Position numbers and translations under genes: made by a program. Positions 8,565 through 16,631 of a DNA stretch of 60,593 nt are shown piece after piece (the first letter of the stretch is position 1; the number at the start of each line of letters is the position of its first letter). Location: contig CAMYKZ010000041.1 of the NCBI GenBank assembly GCA_947259045.1, positions 1-60,593 of the forward strand, given 5' to 3'. Below the pieces are notes generated by a model. The model worked only from the letters and a program-made list of their open reading frames with translations, did no database searches and had not been told where the DNA came from. Source of the DNA: an uncultured Afifella sp. (GTDB taxonomy: Bacteria > Pseudomonadota > Alphaproteobacteria > Rhizobiales > Afifellaceae).

Positions 8565-9906
8565 GTGCCGGCTCCTGGATCATCGGGGGCTTCCTTCCCT
8601 TCACGAGCTTTCGCACCTGAGCCGAAGTGACGATTTCCGCGTTGTTGGCGTAGGCCTCGTGGTTGGATTCGATCTGATCGAGATCATAAACGTAATTGAC
8701 CATCAGGCCAAAGGACCGTTCGATGCCGTTGGCTGACAGATCGCCGTTGATGTTGATCCGTTCCAGCCGGGCGCCATTGCCGAGATGGAACCGGGCAACC
8801 GGATCGACGGGTTGTCCGTCAGGCTGTTTCCGGTTGATGAAATAGTCGGCAGCAAGTTCTCGCAATTGCGTCTGCTCGGCGCTGTTCAGTTCCGGCCAGG
8901 CGTCTTTCGGTGCTTCACGCAACCGATGCAGAAGATCATCTTCGGGGCCGCCGAAACCTGTTATCGTGTCGAGCCAGTTTCGCAGCCCCGGAATTGGCGA
9001 CAGGGTTGTGTAAGTCCTCAGGGACGGCAGTTCCAGACTCAGTTCCTGGACCACCTGTTTGATCAGGAAACTGCCGAATGAGACGCCGCGCAGGCCGACC
9101 TGGCAATTGGAAATCGCATAGAACGTCGCCACGCTGGCCCGATCCGGCTGCAGTTTGTCGCGTTCAGGGTCGAGAATATCGGTGACAGAATCCGGCAGCG
9201 ACGCAGTGAGCGCGACTTCGACGAAAATCAGCGGCTCGTCGATGAGGGAGGGATGAAAGAATGCATAAAGATGCCTGTCCGGCGCATCGACACGCTGGCG
9301 CAGATCGTCCCAGCCATTGATCTCATGCACGGCCTCATAGCGGATGATTTTTTCCAGAATGATGGCCGGCGTATGCCAGTCAATGCGCCGGAGAACCAGA
9401 AAACCCCGGTTGAACCATGAGGCGAACAGGTGCTGGAAATCCCGGTCCGCCTCCCGGAACTCAGGATAGGCCTTCATGACCGCGAGAATATCGGAGCGCA
9501 TGGCGACCAGCGCAGCGGTCCCGCCGGGCGCCCGGTTGAGCCGGCGGATCAATTCCTGCCGGCGCGGCTCGGCCGCATTGTGCAATTTCAGAGCGGCTTC
9601 GGCGCTGGGGTCTGCAAGATAGTCTTCAGCGCCGGTACGCGTTTTCTCAAGATCGACGCCGAACTGTTGGGTCAAAGCCGTCAGAAAGGCGAGCCGGGCC
9701 TCGTCTTCCAGACCGAGATAGCCCTGCAGGATCGAATTGGCGATCGCCACGCCGGAGGCTTCGCCGCGGCTGGTCATCAGGGTCTCGCAAAGCGCGATCA
9801 ATCCTTCCGGCGTATTGTCGACTTTCTGGCCGCGGCTGATATCCCACAAAGCGCGGCTGCTGCCGGCAATCGTTGAAAACAGGTCTGCCAGAAATGATGT
9901 ACTCAT
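8554..9906 (-). CDS. malonyl-CoA decarboxylase
   Basis: Protein of 450 residues. It converts malonyl-CoA to acetyl-CoA and CO2. The helical N-terminal half has 'FNRGFLVLRRIDWHTPA' and 'YEAVHEINGWDDLRQRV'. The acetyltransferase-like C-terminal half has 'CQVGLRGVSFGSFLIKQV', 'TLSPIPGLRNWL' and 'SNHEAYANN', the segments that carry the family's conserved Ser and His. Length matches bacterial MatA-type enzymes. It is not next to matB/matC here. It sits between a ring-cleavage dioxygenase and a GntR regulator, implying that the operon's substrate is degraded to a malonate-level product (inferred). Confidence 0.9.
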   Translation of the reverse strand: MSTSFLADLFSTIAGSSRALWDISRGQKVDNTPEGLIALCETLMTSRGEASGVAIANSILQGYLGLEDEARLAFLTALTQQFGVDLEKTRTGAEDYLADPSAEAALKLHNAAEPRRQELIRRLNRAPGGTAALVAMRSDILAVMKAYPEFREADRDFQHLFASWFNRGFLVLRRIDWHTPAIILEKIIRYEAVHEINGWDDLRQRVDAPDRHLYAFFHPSLIDEPLIFVEVALTASLPDSVTDILDPERDKLQPDRASVATFYAISNCQVGLRGVSFGSFLIKQVVQELSLELPSLRTYTTLSPIPGLRNWLDTITGFGGPEDDLLHRLREAPKDAWPELNSAEQTQLRELAADYFINRKQPDGQPVDPVARFHLGNGARLERININGDLSANGIERSFGLMVNYVYDLDQIESNHEAYANNAEIVTSAQVRKLVKGRKPPMIQEPAHAE

Positions 9907-9927
9907 TGTTTCACCCGTTTGCTCTCC

Positions 9928-10800
9928 TCATGTCTCTGCCGCCAGCACAAAATCGAAATCAACCGTATAATACGGATTGGTCAGACGGTTGGCGGCTTCC
10001 AGCCCGGCCGGCGCTGCAGCCGGGTCGGATTGCTCGCGATAATGCATCACAAGGTCTTCACGAACTCCAAACACCGCATCCTGATCGAGCCAGGGGTCGT
10101 CATCTGGGAAAACCTCGGTCACGAGTGTGCGATAGCCCTCGGCCACGACGATGAAATGCAGATGCGACGGCCGCCACGGATGGCGCCCGGTGGCGTGCAG
10201 CAATTCGCCGACAGGCCCGTCATCCGGCACCGTATAAGGCGCCGGCCGGACGGTGGTGAATGCATATCTGCCATCGGCGCCGACTGTCATCCGGCACCGC
10301 AGATTATAATCCGGCTGGCTTGCATCCTGGTTGGAATAGAGGCCGTTATCGGCCGTCTGCCAGATTTCCAGCACGGCGCCTTCGATCGGTTGCCCGGCCT
10401 TGTCCGTCACCCTGCCGCTGACTGCGACGGTCGGGCCGTCATTATCCTGCTTCAGGTCGCCGCCGACGGGCAGATCGGGCGCGCCCAATATGTGGAACGG
10501 TCCAAGCACGCTGGAATTGGTGGCGTCATCGGGTGAATGGACCATGTCGACGAGAGACGACAGGCCCAGCACATCCGACAACAGGATGAACTCGTTGCGT
10601 TCAGGCGTGCTGATTTCGCCTGCCTTTGTCAGCAGTTCGATGCCCTTGCGCCATTCGGCATGGGTCAGTTCAGTTTCACGGGCAAAATCGTGCAGATGGC
10701 CGACCAGACTTTCCAGCACGAACTTCAGACGCGGGTCCGTACCATCTGCGCAATAATCGAGGAAGGCCTGAGTGATGGTCTGTTTTGTAACAGAGCGCAT
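9928..10800 (-). CDS. intradiol ring-cleavage dioxygenase (hydroxyquinol 1,2-dioxygenase-like)
   Basis: Protein of 290 residues with the N-terminal helical dimerisation domain and C-terminal beta-sandwich of the catechol/hydroxyquinol dioxygenases. The four Fe(III) ligands are visible: Tyr155 (GLYSNQ), Tyr189 (PAPYTVP), His213 and His215 (RPSHLHF). 'GRHPWRPSHLHF' resembles hydroxyquinol 1,2-dioxygenases more than catechol enzymes. It cleaves an ortho-dihydroxylated ring between the hydroxyls in the cytoplasm. It lies 21 bp upstream of the malonyl-CoA decarboxylase gene in the same operon. No muconate cycloisomerase or maleylacetate reductase is nearby, so the downstream steps are unclear. Confidence 0.88.
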   Translation of the reverse strand: MRSVTKQTITQAFLDYCADGTDPRLKFVLESLVGHLHDFARETELTHAEWRKGIELLTKAGEISTPERNEFILLSDVLGLSSLVDMVHSPDDATNSSVLGPFHILGAPDLPVGGDLKQDNDGPTVAVSGRVTDKAGQPIEGAVLEIWQTADNGLYSNQDASQPDYNLRCRMTVGADGRYAFTTVRPAPYTVPDDGPVGELLHATGRHPWRPSHLHFIVVAEGYRTLVTEVFPDDDPWLDQDAVFGVREDLVMHYREQSDPAAAPAGLEAANRLTNPYYTVDFDFVLAAET

Positions 10801-10824
10801 GGGTTCATTCTCCTCTGAGGGGCT

Positions 10825-12138
10825 TCAATTCAGGATACCGATGCTGAGCACCGGAAACTTGATGATCAATATCAACACGACGAGCATGACAGCGGCAAAG
10901 GGCAGTGCGCCGAGAAAGACATCTTTCAGCGCGACCCGGTCATCATCCAGGGTCGCCTTGATGACAAAACATGAAATGCCGAGCGGCGGCGTCAGCAGAC
11001 CGATTTCGGCTCCTATGACAGTGACGATGCCGAACCAGACCAGATTGAGGTTCATCAGTTCGACAATCGGCAGAAACAGCGGCACGACGATCAGGATGAT
11101 CGATGCCGTATCGAGCAATGTTCCCAGGAACAACATCAGCATCACATAGATCACCATGATGGCGAAAAAGCCGAACTGATAGTTTTGCAGGATTGCGTCC
11201 AGTTCGTTCGGCAGGCCGGCAAATCCCAGCATACGGCTATACATGGATGCCGCCGTGATCAGGAACAGGATGCTGGCGGTGATGTGACCGGTCTCCAGCA
11301 GGGCGTGCCAGAAGCCGTGCAGCGTCATGCGCCGGCGGACGATTGCAATCAGCAGCGCGACCGCCGATCCGGCAGCACCCGCCTCAACCGGTGTCAGCCA
11401 GCCGGTATAGATGCCGCCAAGCACGACAAGGATCAAAATCATGATCGGGATCGTCTTCGAGGCGATTTCCGCCCGTGTCATGGTCGGATCACCAATGTCG
11501 GCGGCATCCTTTCCGCCGACAAATCCCGGCGTCAGGCGCGCCATGACCATAATGGCGGCAATATAGGCAAATGCCAGGATCAGACCCGGGACAATTCCGG
11601 CCAGGAACATTTCCCCGACCGACTGCTCGGCGACAAATGAATAGATGATCAGCATGGCGCTTGGCGGGATGATCATGCCGAGCACAGAAGACCCGGCAAC
11701 GACGCCAACGGCAAAGCGGGGATTATAGTCGAACCGCAACATTTCCGGCACGGATATTTTGGTGAAAACCGACGCCGAAGCGATCGACGATCCGGTAACG
11801 GCGGCAAAGACGGCATTGGCGCCGACGGTCGCCATGCCGATGCCTCCGCGAACGCGCCGGAAGCTGTCGTTCATGACCTGGTATATATCGGTGCCGAGGC
11901 CGGCTCTGGAGACAACCAGTCCCATGAACGTGAACAGCGGCACAGTGGCGAACGTATATTCCAGAACGCTGTCGCCGATAGCGATGCGCAACAGGTTCAT
12001 CGCCAGCTGGAAATTATCCCGGATCAGCCAGATTGAGACAAATGAGACGACACCGAGCGCAATCGGAATGTAGACGCCGATATAGATCATCGCGATGATC
12101 GCGATAACGGAGATGAGGCCGATTTCAACCGGAGACAT
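10825..12138 (-). CDS. TRAP transporter large permease (DctM)
   Basis: About 437 residues with a dozen hydrophobic segments. 'GLVVSRAGLGTDIYQVM', 'GSSIASASVFTKISVPEM' and 'IIPPSAMLIIYSFVAEQSV' are the recurrent DctM signatures. The start chosen is the ATG at 12138 (MSPVEIGL) because GAGG lies 6 bases before it; a longer frame reaches 12180. It forms the sodium-driven transport unit with the DctQ and DctP proteins encoded just upstream, for uptake of an organic acid, probably the substrate of the operon's catabolic enzymes. Confidence 0.93.
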   Translation of the reverse strand: MSPVEIGLISVIAIIAMIYIGVYIPIALGVVSFVSIWLIRDNFQLAMNLLRIAIGDSVLEYTFATVPLFTFMGLVVSRAGLGTDIYQVMNDSFRRVRGGIGMATVGANAVFAAVTGSSIASASVFTKISVPEMLRFDYNPRFAVGVVAGSSVLGMIIPPSAMLIIYSFVAEQSVGEMFLAGIVPGLILAFAYIAAIMVMARLTPGFVGGKDAADIGDPTMTRAEIASKTIPIMILILVVLGGIYTGWLTPVEAGAAGSAVALLIAIVRRRMTLHGFWHALLETGHITASILFLITAASMYSRMLGFAGLPNELDAILQNYQFGFFAIMVIYVMLMLFLGTLLDTASIILIVVPLFLPIVELMNLNLVWFGIVTVIGAEIGLLTPPLGISCFVIKATLDDDRVALKDVFLGALPFAAVMLVVLILIIKFPVLSIGILN

Positions 12139-12204
12139 GATCAGCCTCATCGGAGCGGATTGCGCCGGAAGACCAGGCAATAAAGGTCGGTGCTGCCGGA
12201 ACGT

Positions 12205-12747
12205 TCATTCACCCTCCGCCAGATGCACATATTCTGTGCTGCGATTGCCGATTGCCGCCTTGAACAGCCAGATCAGGCAACACAGGCCGGCGCTCATGAG
12301 AATGACCAGTTTGACCGGCCACCACGGCGCGGTAAAGATGCCGGGCGTTCCGAAATAATCTCCGCTTTCCCAGTTCTCGATAAAATCCGGCCAGACCGTC
12401 AGCACGATCAGGCCCATGAAAATGGCGGAGACCAGATCAATGATCTGCGCCATCAACCCGGCAAGCCATGGGTAGCGGTCGCCCAGGACCGCCAGCAATC
12501 CGTCGGAGCGCGTCAGCCTGTTGACCCGTATGACATCGGGTAGTTGGAGAAAGACAATCAGCACCATGGAAAACTGAACCACTTCCACCGCACCGCGGAA
12601 CGGTGCGTTGAAGACACCGCGGGCGATGACATCGAAATTGACGATCAGCACGAGGCCGAGGACGACCAGAGTTCCGATTGCGTTGGCAATCTGCGAGATC
12701 CGGCCGAGAAGGGCGGAGGCGCGTACAAGTGCGGCTTGGCCGGACAT
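12205..12747 (-). CDS. TRAP transporter small permease (DctQ)
   Basis: Protein of 180 residues with four membrane segments and the DctQ motif region 'VLIVNFDVIARGVFNAPFRG' followed by 'AVEVVQFSMVLIVFLQLPDV'. It partners the large permease and the periplasmic binding protein of the same operon. The hydrophilic C-terminus ends in 'YVHLAEGE'. Spacing is 20 bp from the binding-protein gene upstream and 66 bp to the DctM start. Confidence 0.9.
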   Translation of the reverse strand: MSGQAALVRASALLGRISQIANAIGTLVVLGLVLIVNFDVIARGVFNAPFRGAVEVVQFSMVLIVFLQLPDVIRVNRLTRSDGLLAVLGDRYPWLAGLMAQIIDLVSAIFMGLIVLTVWPDFIENWESGDYFGTPGIFTAPWWPVKLVILMSAGLCCLIWLFKAAIGNRSTEYVHLAEGE

Positions 12748-12767
12748 CGGCGCGCCTCCCTGGTCAC

Positions 12768-13862
12768 TCAGTTCGTCAGTTCGGCCGACCAGTCGCGAAC
12801 CGGGGTGAAACCTGCATCTCGCAATTTTGCGACATAGGCTCTCAACATGTCGCTCCCCGGTGCTCCCTCGGCATCAAGAGCGGTTGCCCATTCGACGGCG
12901 ATATTGTCCATGCTGGCGGCCCATTTCTCACGGTCGCCTGCCTGCATTTCCACCACTGTTCCACCGCCATCGACATAGGCCTTGAGGCTTTCCTCGGCTC
13001 GCGACATCGCCAGTTCGGCGACATGATCGCGATACTCAATGGCGACCTTCTGCAACACCTGCTTCACTTCGTCAGGCAGTTTATTCCAGACATCCTTGTT
13101 GACCGTCACGGTCTTGGAATTGACGGCGCCAAGATCGGCCTTGAGCATATAGGGTGCGACTTCGGCGATCTTGAACGTCTTGGCGGCTTCCGGCCAGAGC
13201 ATGGCTTTGTCAACGACGCCGGTCTGCAGCATATTGTAGAAATCGGTCAGCCCGCCGCGTACGCCGGCGGCTCCCAAGCCCTCAATGTAGCGCAGGTTGT
13301 AACCGGCGCCGGCAACCTTGGAGCCGTTCAGGTCGTCGAGCGAGCTGATCGGCGTTGTTGAAAACACCTGGTAGGTGTCGAGAACGACGCCGGTTGCCAG
13401 ATAGACCTGATTCTGCTTGTCGAGCTCGGCCGACATCTGCGGGAACTCACGGGCGATCTCGTCAACAGCCTTTGCGACCGCGCGGGCATCGGTCGCAATG
13501 AACGGTGTGACGAAGGCTATCGCCTGGCTCGGAAGCTTGGAATTGTGGAACACGGTGGTGACGATGCCGATGTCGCCGAGACCCAGTTTGATGCCATCCA
13601 GAACGCCTTTCGGTTTGACGATCGTGCCGCCATAGGCTTCCTGCCACTCAATCTTGTAATTGCCGGTCTTCGCCAGTTCCTCATTCACGCGCGGAATGAA
13701 GAAGCCGGAGAATTCCTTGACCCACATGGCGCGGGCCGGATAACCGTCGATTGCAACCATCTTGATTGTTTCTGTCGCCTCGGCCGTGCTTTTCAGCGGC
13801 GAAACGAGAACGGCAAGTGCCGTGGCGGCGACAAAAGCGGCCAGGCTTCGTTTGGTCATCAT
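12768..13862 (-). CDS. TRAP transporter solute-binding protein (DctP)
   Basis: About 364 residues. The start at ATG 13862 follows GGAGG with 7 bases between; a longer frame to 13916 has no such site. A signal peptide (MMTKRSLAAFVAATALAVLV, then a cleavage site near 'STAEA') directs it to the periplasm. The mature protein has DctP features: 'GTIVKPKGVLDGIKLGLGDI', 'STTPISSLDDLNGSKVAG', 'GGLTDFYNMLQTGVVDKAML' and 'NKDVWNKLPDEVKQVLQKVA'. It captures the transported organic acid. The ligand cannot be read from the sequence. Confidence 0.9.
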   Translation of the reverse strand: MMTKRSLAAFVAATALAVLVSPLKSTAEATETIKMVAIDGYPARAMWVKEFSGFFIPRVNEELAKTGNYKIEWQEAYGGTIVKPKGVLDGIKLGLGDIGIVTTVFHNSKLPSQAIAFVTPFIATDARAVAKAVDEIAREFPQMSAELDKQNQVYLATGVVLDTYQVFSTTPISSLDDLNGSKVAGAGYNLRYIEGLGAAGVRGGLTDFYNMLQTGVVDKAMLWPEAAKTFKIAEVAPYMLKADLGAVNSKTVTVNKDVWNKLPDEVKQVLQKVAIEYRDHVAELAMSRAEESLKAYVDGGGTVVEMQAGDREKWAASMDNIAVEWATALDAEGAPGSDMLRAYVAKLRDAGFTPVRDWSAELTN

Positions 13863-13915
13863 CGTGTTTTCCTCCTTGGGTTTGCCTGTCCGTGTGTCCG
13901 GCAGGCGTTCATGCA

Positions 13916-14377
13916 TCAGTCCGATTTGGTCCAGGTCTCGGTAATTTCAGTGCCGGCCTGGCGAAACAGTTTCGACAGCGGGCAATATTTAGCGGTCTCG
14001 GCTGCCACGCGATCAATATCGGCCTGCGTCGCCGGTCCGTCGCAGACGACGCTCAGCTGGATGGCTTGAAAAGGGACTTCAATCTCTTCAGCCAGCGTCA
14101 CGCCGCGCCGGTCGAAATCACAAACAGTGGAGATTGTCAGATGGCCGATATCGACGCCAAGTGCCTTGGCGCATTTGTTGCCGATGACATTGGTGCAGCC
14201 GATCAGTGCAGCCACAGCCGTTTCTGTTGGCGTCGGTCCGGTATTGGTGCCGTCGCGTTCCACGGGTTCATCGATTACAAATGTCAGGTCGCGAACGCTG
14301 ACCTCGATCCGCGAATGCGACGACGCCACGCCCTTTGCTCTCTGTTTCACGCTCGTCTTCATCTTGATTTCAACCAT
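13916..14377 (-). CDS. OsmC-family peroxiredoxin-like protein
   Basis: Protein of 153 residues with the two conserved Cys of the OsmC/Ohr fold, Cys61 (ALIGCTNV) and Cys132 (AKYCPLSKLF), and 'TPTETAVAALIGC'. OsmC proteins reduce organic hydroperoxides through these thiols; related YhfA-type members are of unclear function. It lies between the nitroreductase and the TRAP genes, all on the minus strand with short gaps, so it belongs to the catabolic operon. There it may protect against peroxides or quinones made by oxygenase chemistry (inferred). Confidence 0.82.
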   Translation of the reverse strand: MVEIKMKTSVKQRAKGVASSHSRIEVSVRDLTFVIDEPVERDGTNTGPTPTETAVAALIGCTNVIGNKCAKALGVDIGHLTISTVCDFDRRGVTLAEEIEVPFQAIQLSVVCDGPATQADIDRVAAETAKYCPLSKLFRQAGTEITETWTKSD

Positions 14378-14396
14378 GGGTCAGCCCTGTCCGTTG

Positions 14397-15083
14397 TTAA
14401 ATCAGTTCACAAACGTCTTCGAACCGGAAACGCGGCAGCCGTTGAAACAGCGCGCTTTCGTCAGCATAGCCGATATTACACAGGAAGTTCGACCGCAGAC
14501 TCGTGCCGGCAAAAAATTCCTGATCGACAATCTCGTTGGAAAACCCCGACATTGCACCAATGTCATAACCCATGGCACGGGCGGCGATCATCAGATAGCC
14601 GCCCTGCAGGGTGGCGTTGCGAAACGCGGTTTCGGCGGCGTAGTCGGGTTTGCCGGAAAAATGGCCGCGGCGGTCTTCATGGGGAAACAATTGCGGCAGC
14701 TTTTGCCAGAATTCCAGATCGTGGGCGATGATGACGGTCACCGGGGCACCCATCATCTTGCCGACATTGGCCGGTTTCAGTGACTTCGCGAGCCTTTCCT
14801 TTGCCTCCGGCGTGCGCACAAAGACAAAGCGGGCGGGGCAACTGTTCATGCTGGTCGGGCCCATTTTGACGATATCGTAGAGCGTCCGCAGTTCCGCATC
14901 CGACACCGGACGATCGGTCCAGGCGTAATGGGATCTTGCGTCGCGCAGGATCAAATCGATCGCATCGTCATCCAGTCTGCCGATGCGGTTTCGCAGGGCG
15001 CGAATGTCTTCCTGAGCGGCCGCGCGCACGGCTTCAAGCGCCTCGCCGGTCGGCGCATTCGAGGTTGCAGCCCCGGCGCTCAT
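14397..15083 (-). CDS. nitroreductase-family flavoprotein, RutE-like (malonic semialdehyde reductase type)
   Basis: Protein of 228 residues, FMN-binding nitroreductase fold. The RutE/HadB-type signatures are clear: 'MGPTSMNSCPARFVFVRT', 'NVGKMMGAPVTVIIAHD', 'FRNATLQGGYLMIAARAMGY' and 'IGAMSGFSN'. RutE reduces malonic semialdehyde to 3-hydroxypropionate in uracil breakdown, but no other rut gene is here, and relatives may reduce quinones or nitro groups. The N-terminus is about 30 residues longer than RutE. It overlaps the FAH-family gene by 4 bp. With malonyl-CoA decarboxylase in the same operon, a three-carbon intermediate is a reasonable guess. Confidence 0.82.
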   Translation of the reverse strand: MSAGAATSNAPTGEALEAVRAAAQEDIRALRNRIGRLDDDAIDLILRDARSHYAWTDRPVSDAELRTLYDIVKMGPTSMNSCPARFVFVRTPEAKERLAKSLKPANVGKMMGAPVTVIIAHDLEFWQKLPQLFPHEDRRGHFSGKPDYAAETAFRNATLQGGYLMIAARAMGYDIGAMSGFSNEIVDQEFFAGTSLRSNFLCNIGYADESALFQRLPRFRFEDVCELI

Positions 15084-15964
15084 TCCGCCGCCTCGCTGAC
15101 GTCAGCACCGGTTTCGTCCACGACGGGGTTGCTGCAGATGCCGATGCCTTCGATTTCCACTTCGATCACATCGCCATGTTTCATGAACACAGGCGGATTG
15201 CGGGCATGGCCGACGCCGGGCGGTGTTCCGGTTGCGATCATGTCACCGGGCTCAAGCGTGGTGAATTCGGACACAGTGGCGATGATCTGATCTACCGGCC
15301 ACATCATGTCTGCGGTGCTGGCGCTCTGCATGACATTGCCGTTGAGCCGGGATTCGATTTTAAGGCCTTTTGCGCCGGGCGGCAGTTCATCCGGCGTCAC
15401 GACAATCGGGCCGACCGGACCGGTTGAATCGAAGTTCTTGCCCGGAGTCCACTGATGGGTCTTGCGCTGATAGTCGCGCACCGAGCCGTCATTGAAGACC
15501 GTGTATCCGAAAACGTGGTCGAGGGCGTTGTCGACTGAAATGTGCCGTCCGCCCTTGCCGATGATAATCATCAGCTCGGCTTCATAGTCCAGTTTTTCCG
15601 AACAGGCGGGGCGGATCATCGGCTCGCCGGCCGCCATCATCGATGATTGCATCCGGATGAACATGGCCGGGTAGGTCGGGATGTCGTAGCCGCCTTCCTT
15701 GACATGATCGATATAATTCAGCCCGAAGCACAGAATTTTGCCCGGCGCTTCCAGCGGCATGGCGGGTTTCAGCGTATCGACCGGTATCCGCTCGCCTTTC
15801 GTCATCAGACTTTCAGCCAATGCAAGGCCGTCATCGCCCATCGCAACAAGCGCCGACAGATCTGTGCCCAGGCGCTGATCCAGCGCTGTCAAATTGACCG
15901 CTTCGTCTTCATTGATGCCGTAGACACTGCGACCACCGCTATTGGTGGCGACCATGAAACGCAT
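15080..15964 (-). CDS. fumarylacetoacetate hydrolase-family protein
   Basis: Protein of 294 residues, first gene of the nine-gene operon. The C-terminal FAH fold (about 75-280) begins 'KILCFGLNYIDHVKE'. It has metal-ligand acids in 'LDYEAEL' (Glu128, Glu130) and 'FNDGSVRDYQRK' (Asp159), followed by 'TGPVGPIVV', 'STADMMWPVDQIIATVSE' and 'MIATGTPPGVG'. Members cleave C-C bonds in acylpyruvates or fumarylacetoacetate, decarboxylate oxaloacetate-like acids, or isomerise hydroxyhepta-dienedioates. In an operon with an intradiol dioxygenase it probably acts on the ring-opened product. Ribosome-binding GGAGG lies 6 bases before the ATG. Confidence 0.88.
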   Translation of the reverse strand: MRFMVATNSGGRSVYGINEDEAVNLTALDQRLGTDLSALVAMGDDGLALAESLMTKGERIPVDTLKPAMPLEAPGKILCFGLNYIDHVKEGGYDIPTYPAMFIRMQSSMMAAGEPMIRPACSEKLDYEAELMIIIGKGGRHISVDNALDHVFGYTVFNDGSVRDYQRKTHQWTPGKNFDSTGPVGPIVVTPDELPPGAKGLKIESRLNGNVMQSASTADMMWPVDQIIATVSEFTTLEPGDMIATGTPPGVGHARNPPVFMKHGDVIEVEIEGIGICSNPVVDETGADVSEAAE

Positions 15965-16020
15965 TTATTCCTCCAGAACGATTTCCGGAAAGACTGACGC
16001 AGTTTGTATGAGTGGTCAAG

Positions 16021-16036
16021 AAAATATCGATATTTT
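16021..16036. promoter_or_regulatory. perfect 16 bp palindrome between divergent catabolic promoters
   Basis: AAAATATCGATATTTT at 16021-16036 is its own reverse complement. It lies between a leftward -35-like TTGACC (complement of 16014-16019, serving the FAH operon) and a rightward -35-like TTGTGA (16037-16042, serving the YciI gene). A site in this position could let one dimeric regulator, most simply the operon's GntR protein, control both directions. Confidence 0.6.
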
Positions 16037-16065
16037 TTGTGAAGTTGTAATTTTGTGGGTTATAT
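16037..16065 (+). promoter_or_regulatory. predicted promoter of the YciI-family gene
   Basis: TTGTGA (16037-16042), 17 bp spacer, TTATAT (16060-16065); the expected start of transcription is near 16072, about 40 bp before the ATG. The -35 box directly abuts the 16 bp palindrome. The opposite promoter has a good -35 (TTGACC) but a poor -10 (CAGTCT), which suggests it needs activation. Confidence 0.5.
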
Positions 16066-16113
16066 GCAGACAATCACAGTCACAACCCGGCGGCGCCGGA
16101 AGGAGGAGCGGAC

Positions 16114-16500
16114 ATGCCAAAATGGAGTGAATACCGGGAGGCCGCGCGTTCGCGCGGAGCGCTCGCACTGGAGCTTTATGTTGTGCAATCGGAACCTGCC
16201 GCAGATCCCGATGCCTTAAAAGAGACATTGCCCAGACATCTGGAATATCAAAAGGAAATGGAAGACCGGGGCGTACTCGTTTTTGCCGGACCTGTTTCCG
16301 ACGAGACCGGCGAGGACATGAACGGGGCCGGCATGATCATCTACCGGGCGGGTTCGTTTGAAGAAGCCCGGTCATTTGCGCAGGCCGATCCGATGCATGC
16401 GGAGGGCAGGCGCAGCTTCACCCTGAAGCGCTGGCTGATCAACGAAGGGTCGCTGACGGTTTCGCTTTCATTGTCGGGGCAGCGCGGCCGAATTGACTGA
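16114..16500 (+). CDS. YciI-family protein
   Basis: Protein of 128 residues with the YciI ferredoxin-like fold pattern: 'LPRHLEYQKEMEDRGVLVFA' with the conserved His and Asp, then 'GPVSDE', 'GMIIYRAGSFEEARSFAQAD' and 'PMHAEGRRSFTLKRW'. One characterised relative, TftG, dehydrochlorinates 5-chlorohydroxyquinol ahead of a hydroxyquinol dioxygenase; most YciI proteins are uncharacterised. A very strong ribosome-binding sequence (GGAAGGAGGAG) precedes the ATG. It is divergent from the aromatic-degradation operon and shares a palindromic promoter region with it, so a role in the same pathway is likely (inferred). Confidence 0.8.
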   Translation: MPKWSEYREAARSRGALALELYVVQSEPAADPDALKETLPRHLEYQKEMEDRGVLVFAGPVSDETGEDMNGAGMIIYRAGSFEEARSFAQADPMHAEGRRSFTLKRWLINEGSLTVSLSLSGQRGRID

Positions 16501-16631
16501 AGCGTCCCGAACCGTCCGTGCCGCGGCACCGCAATTGCGATTGCCGGGTGCAAATCGCTCGTGAAAATTGTATTCGGGCGGGATGGCTGCGGCACTCATC
16601 AGCGCGTCATCAAGCACAATGGGGTTTTATC

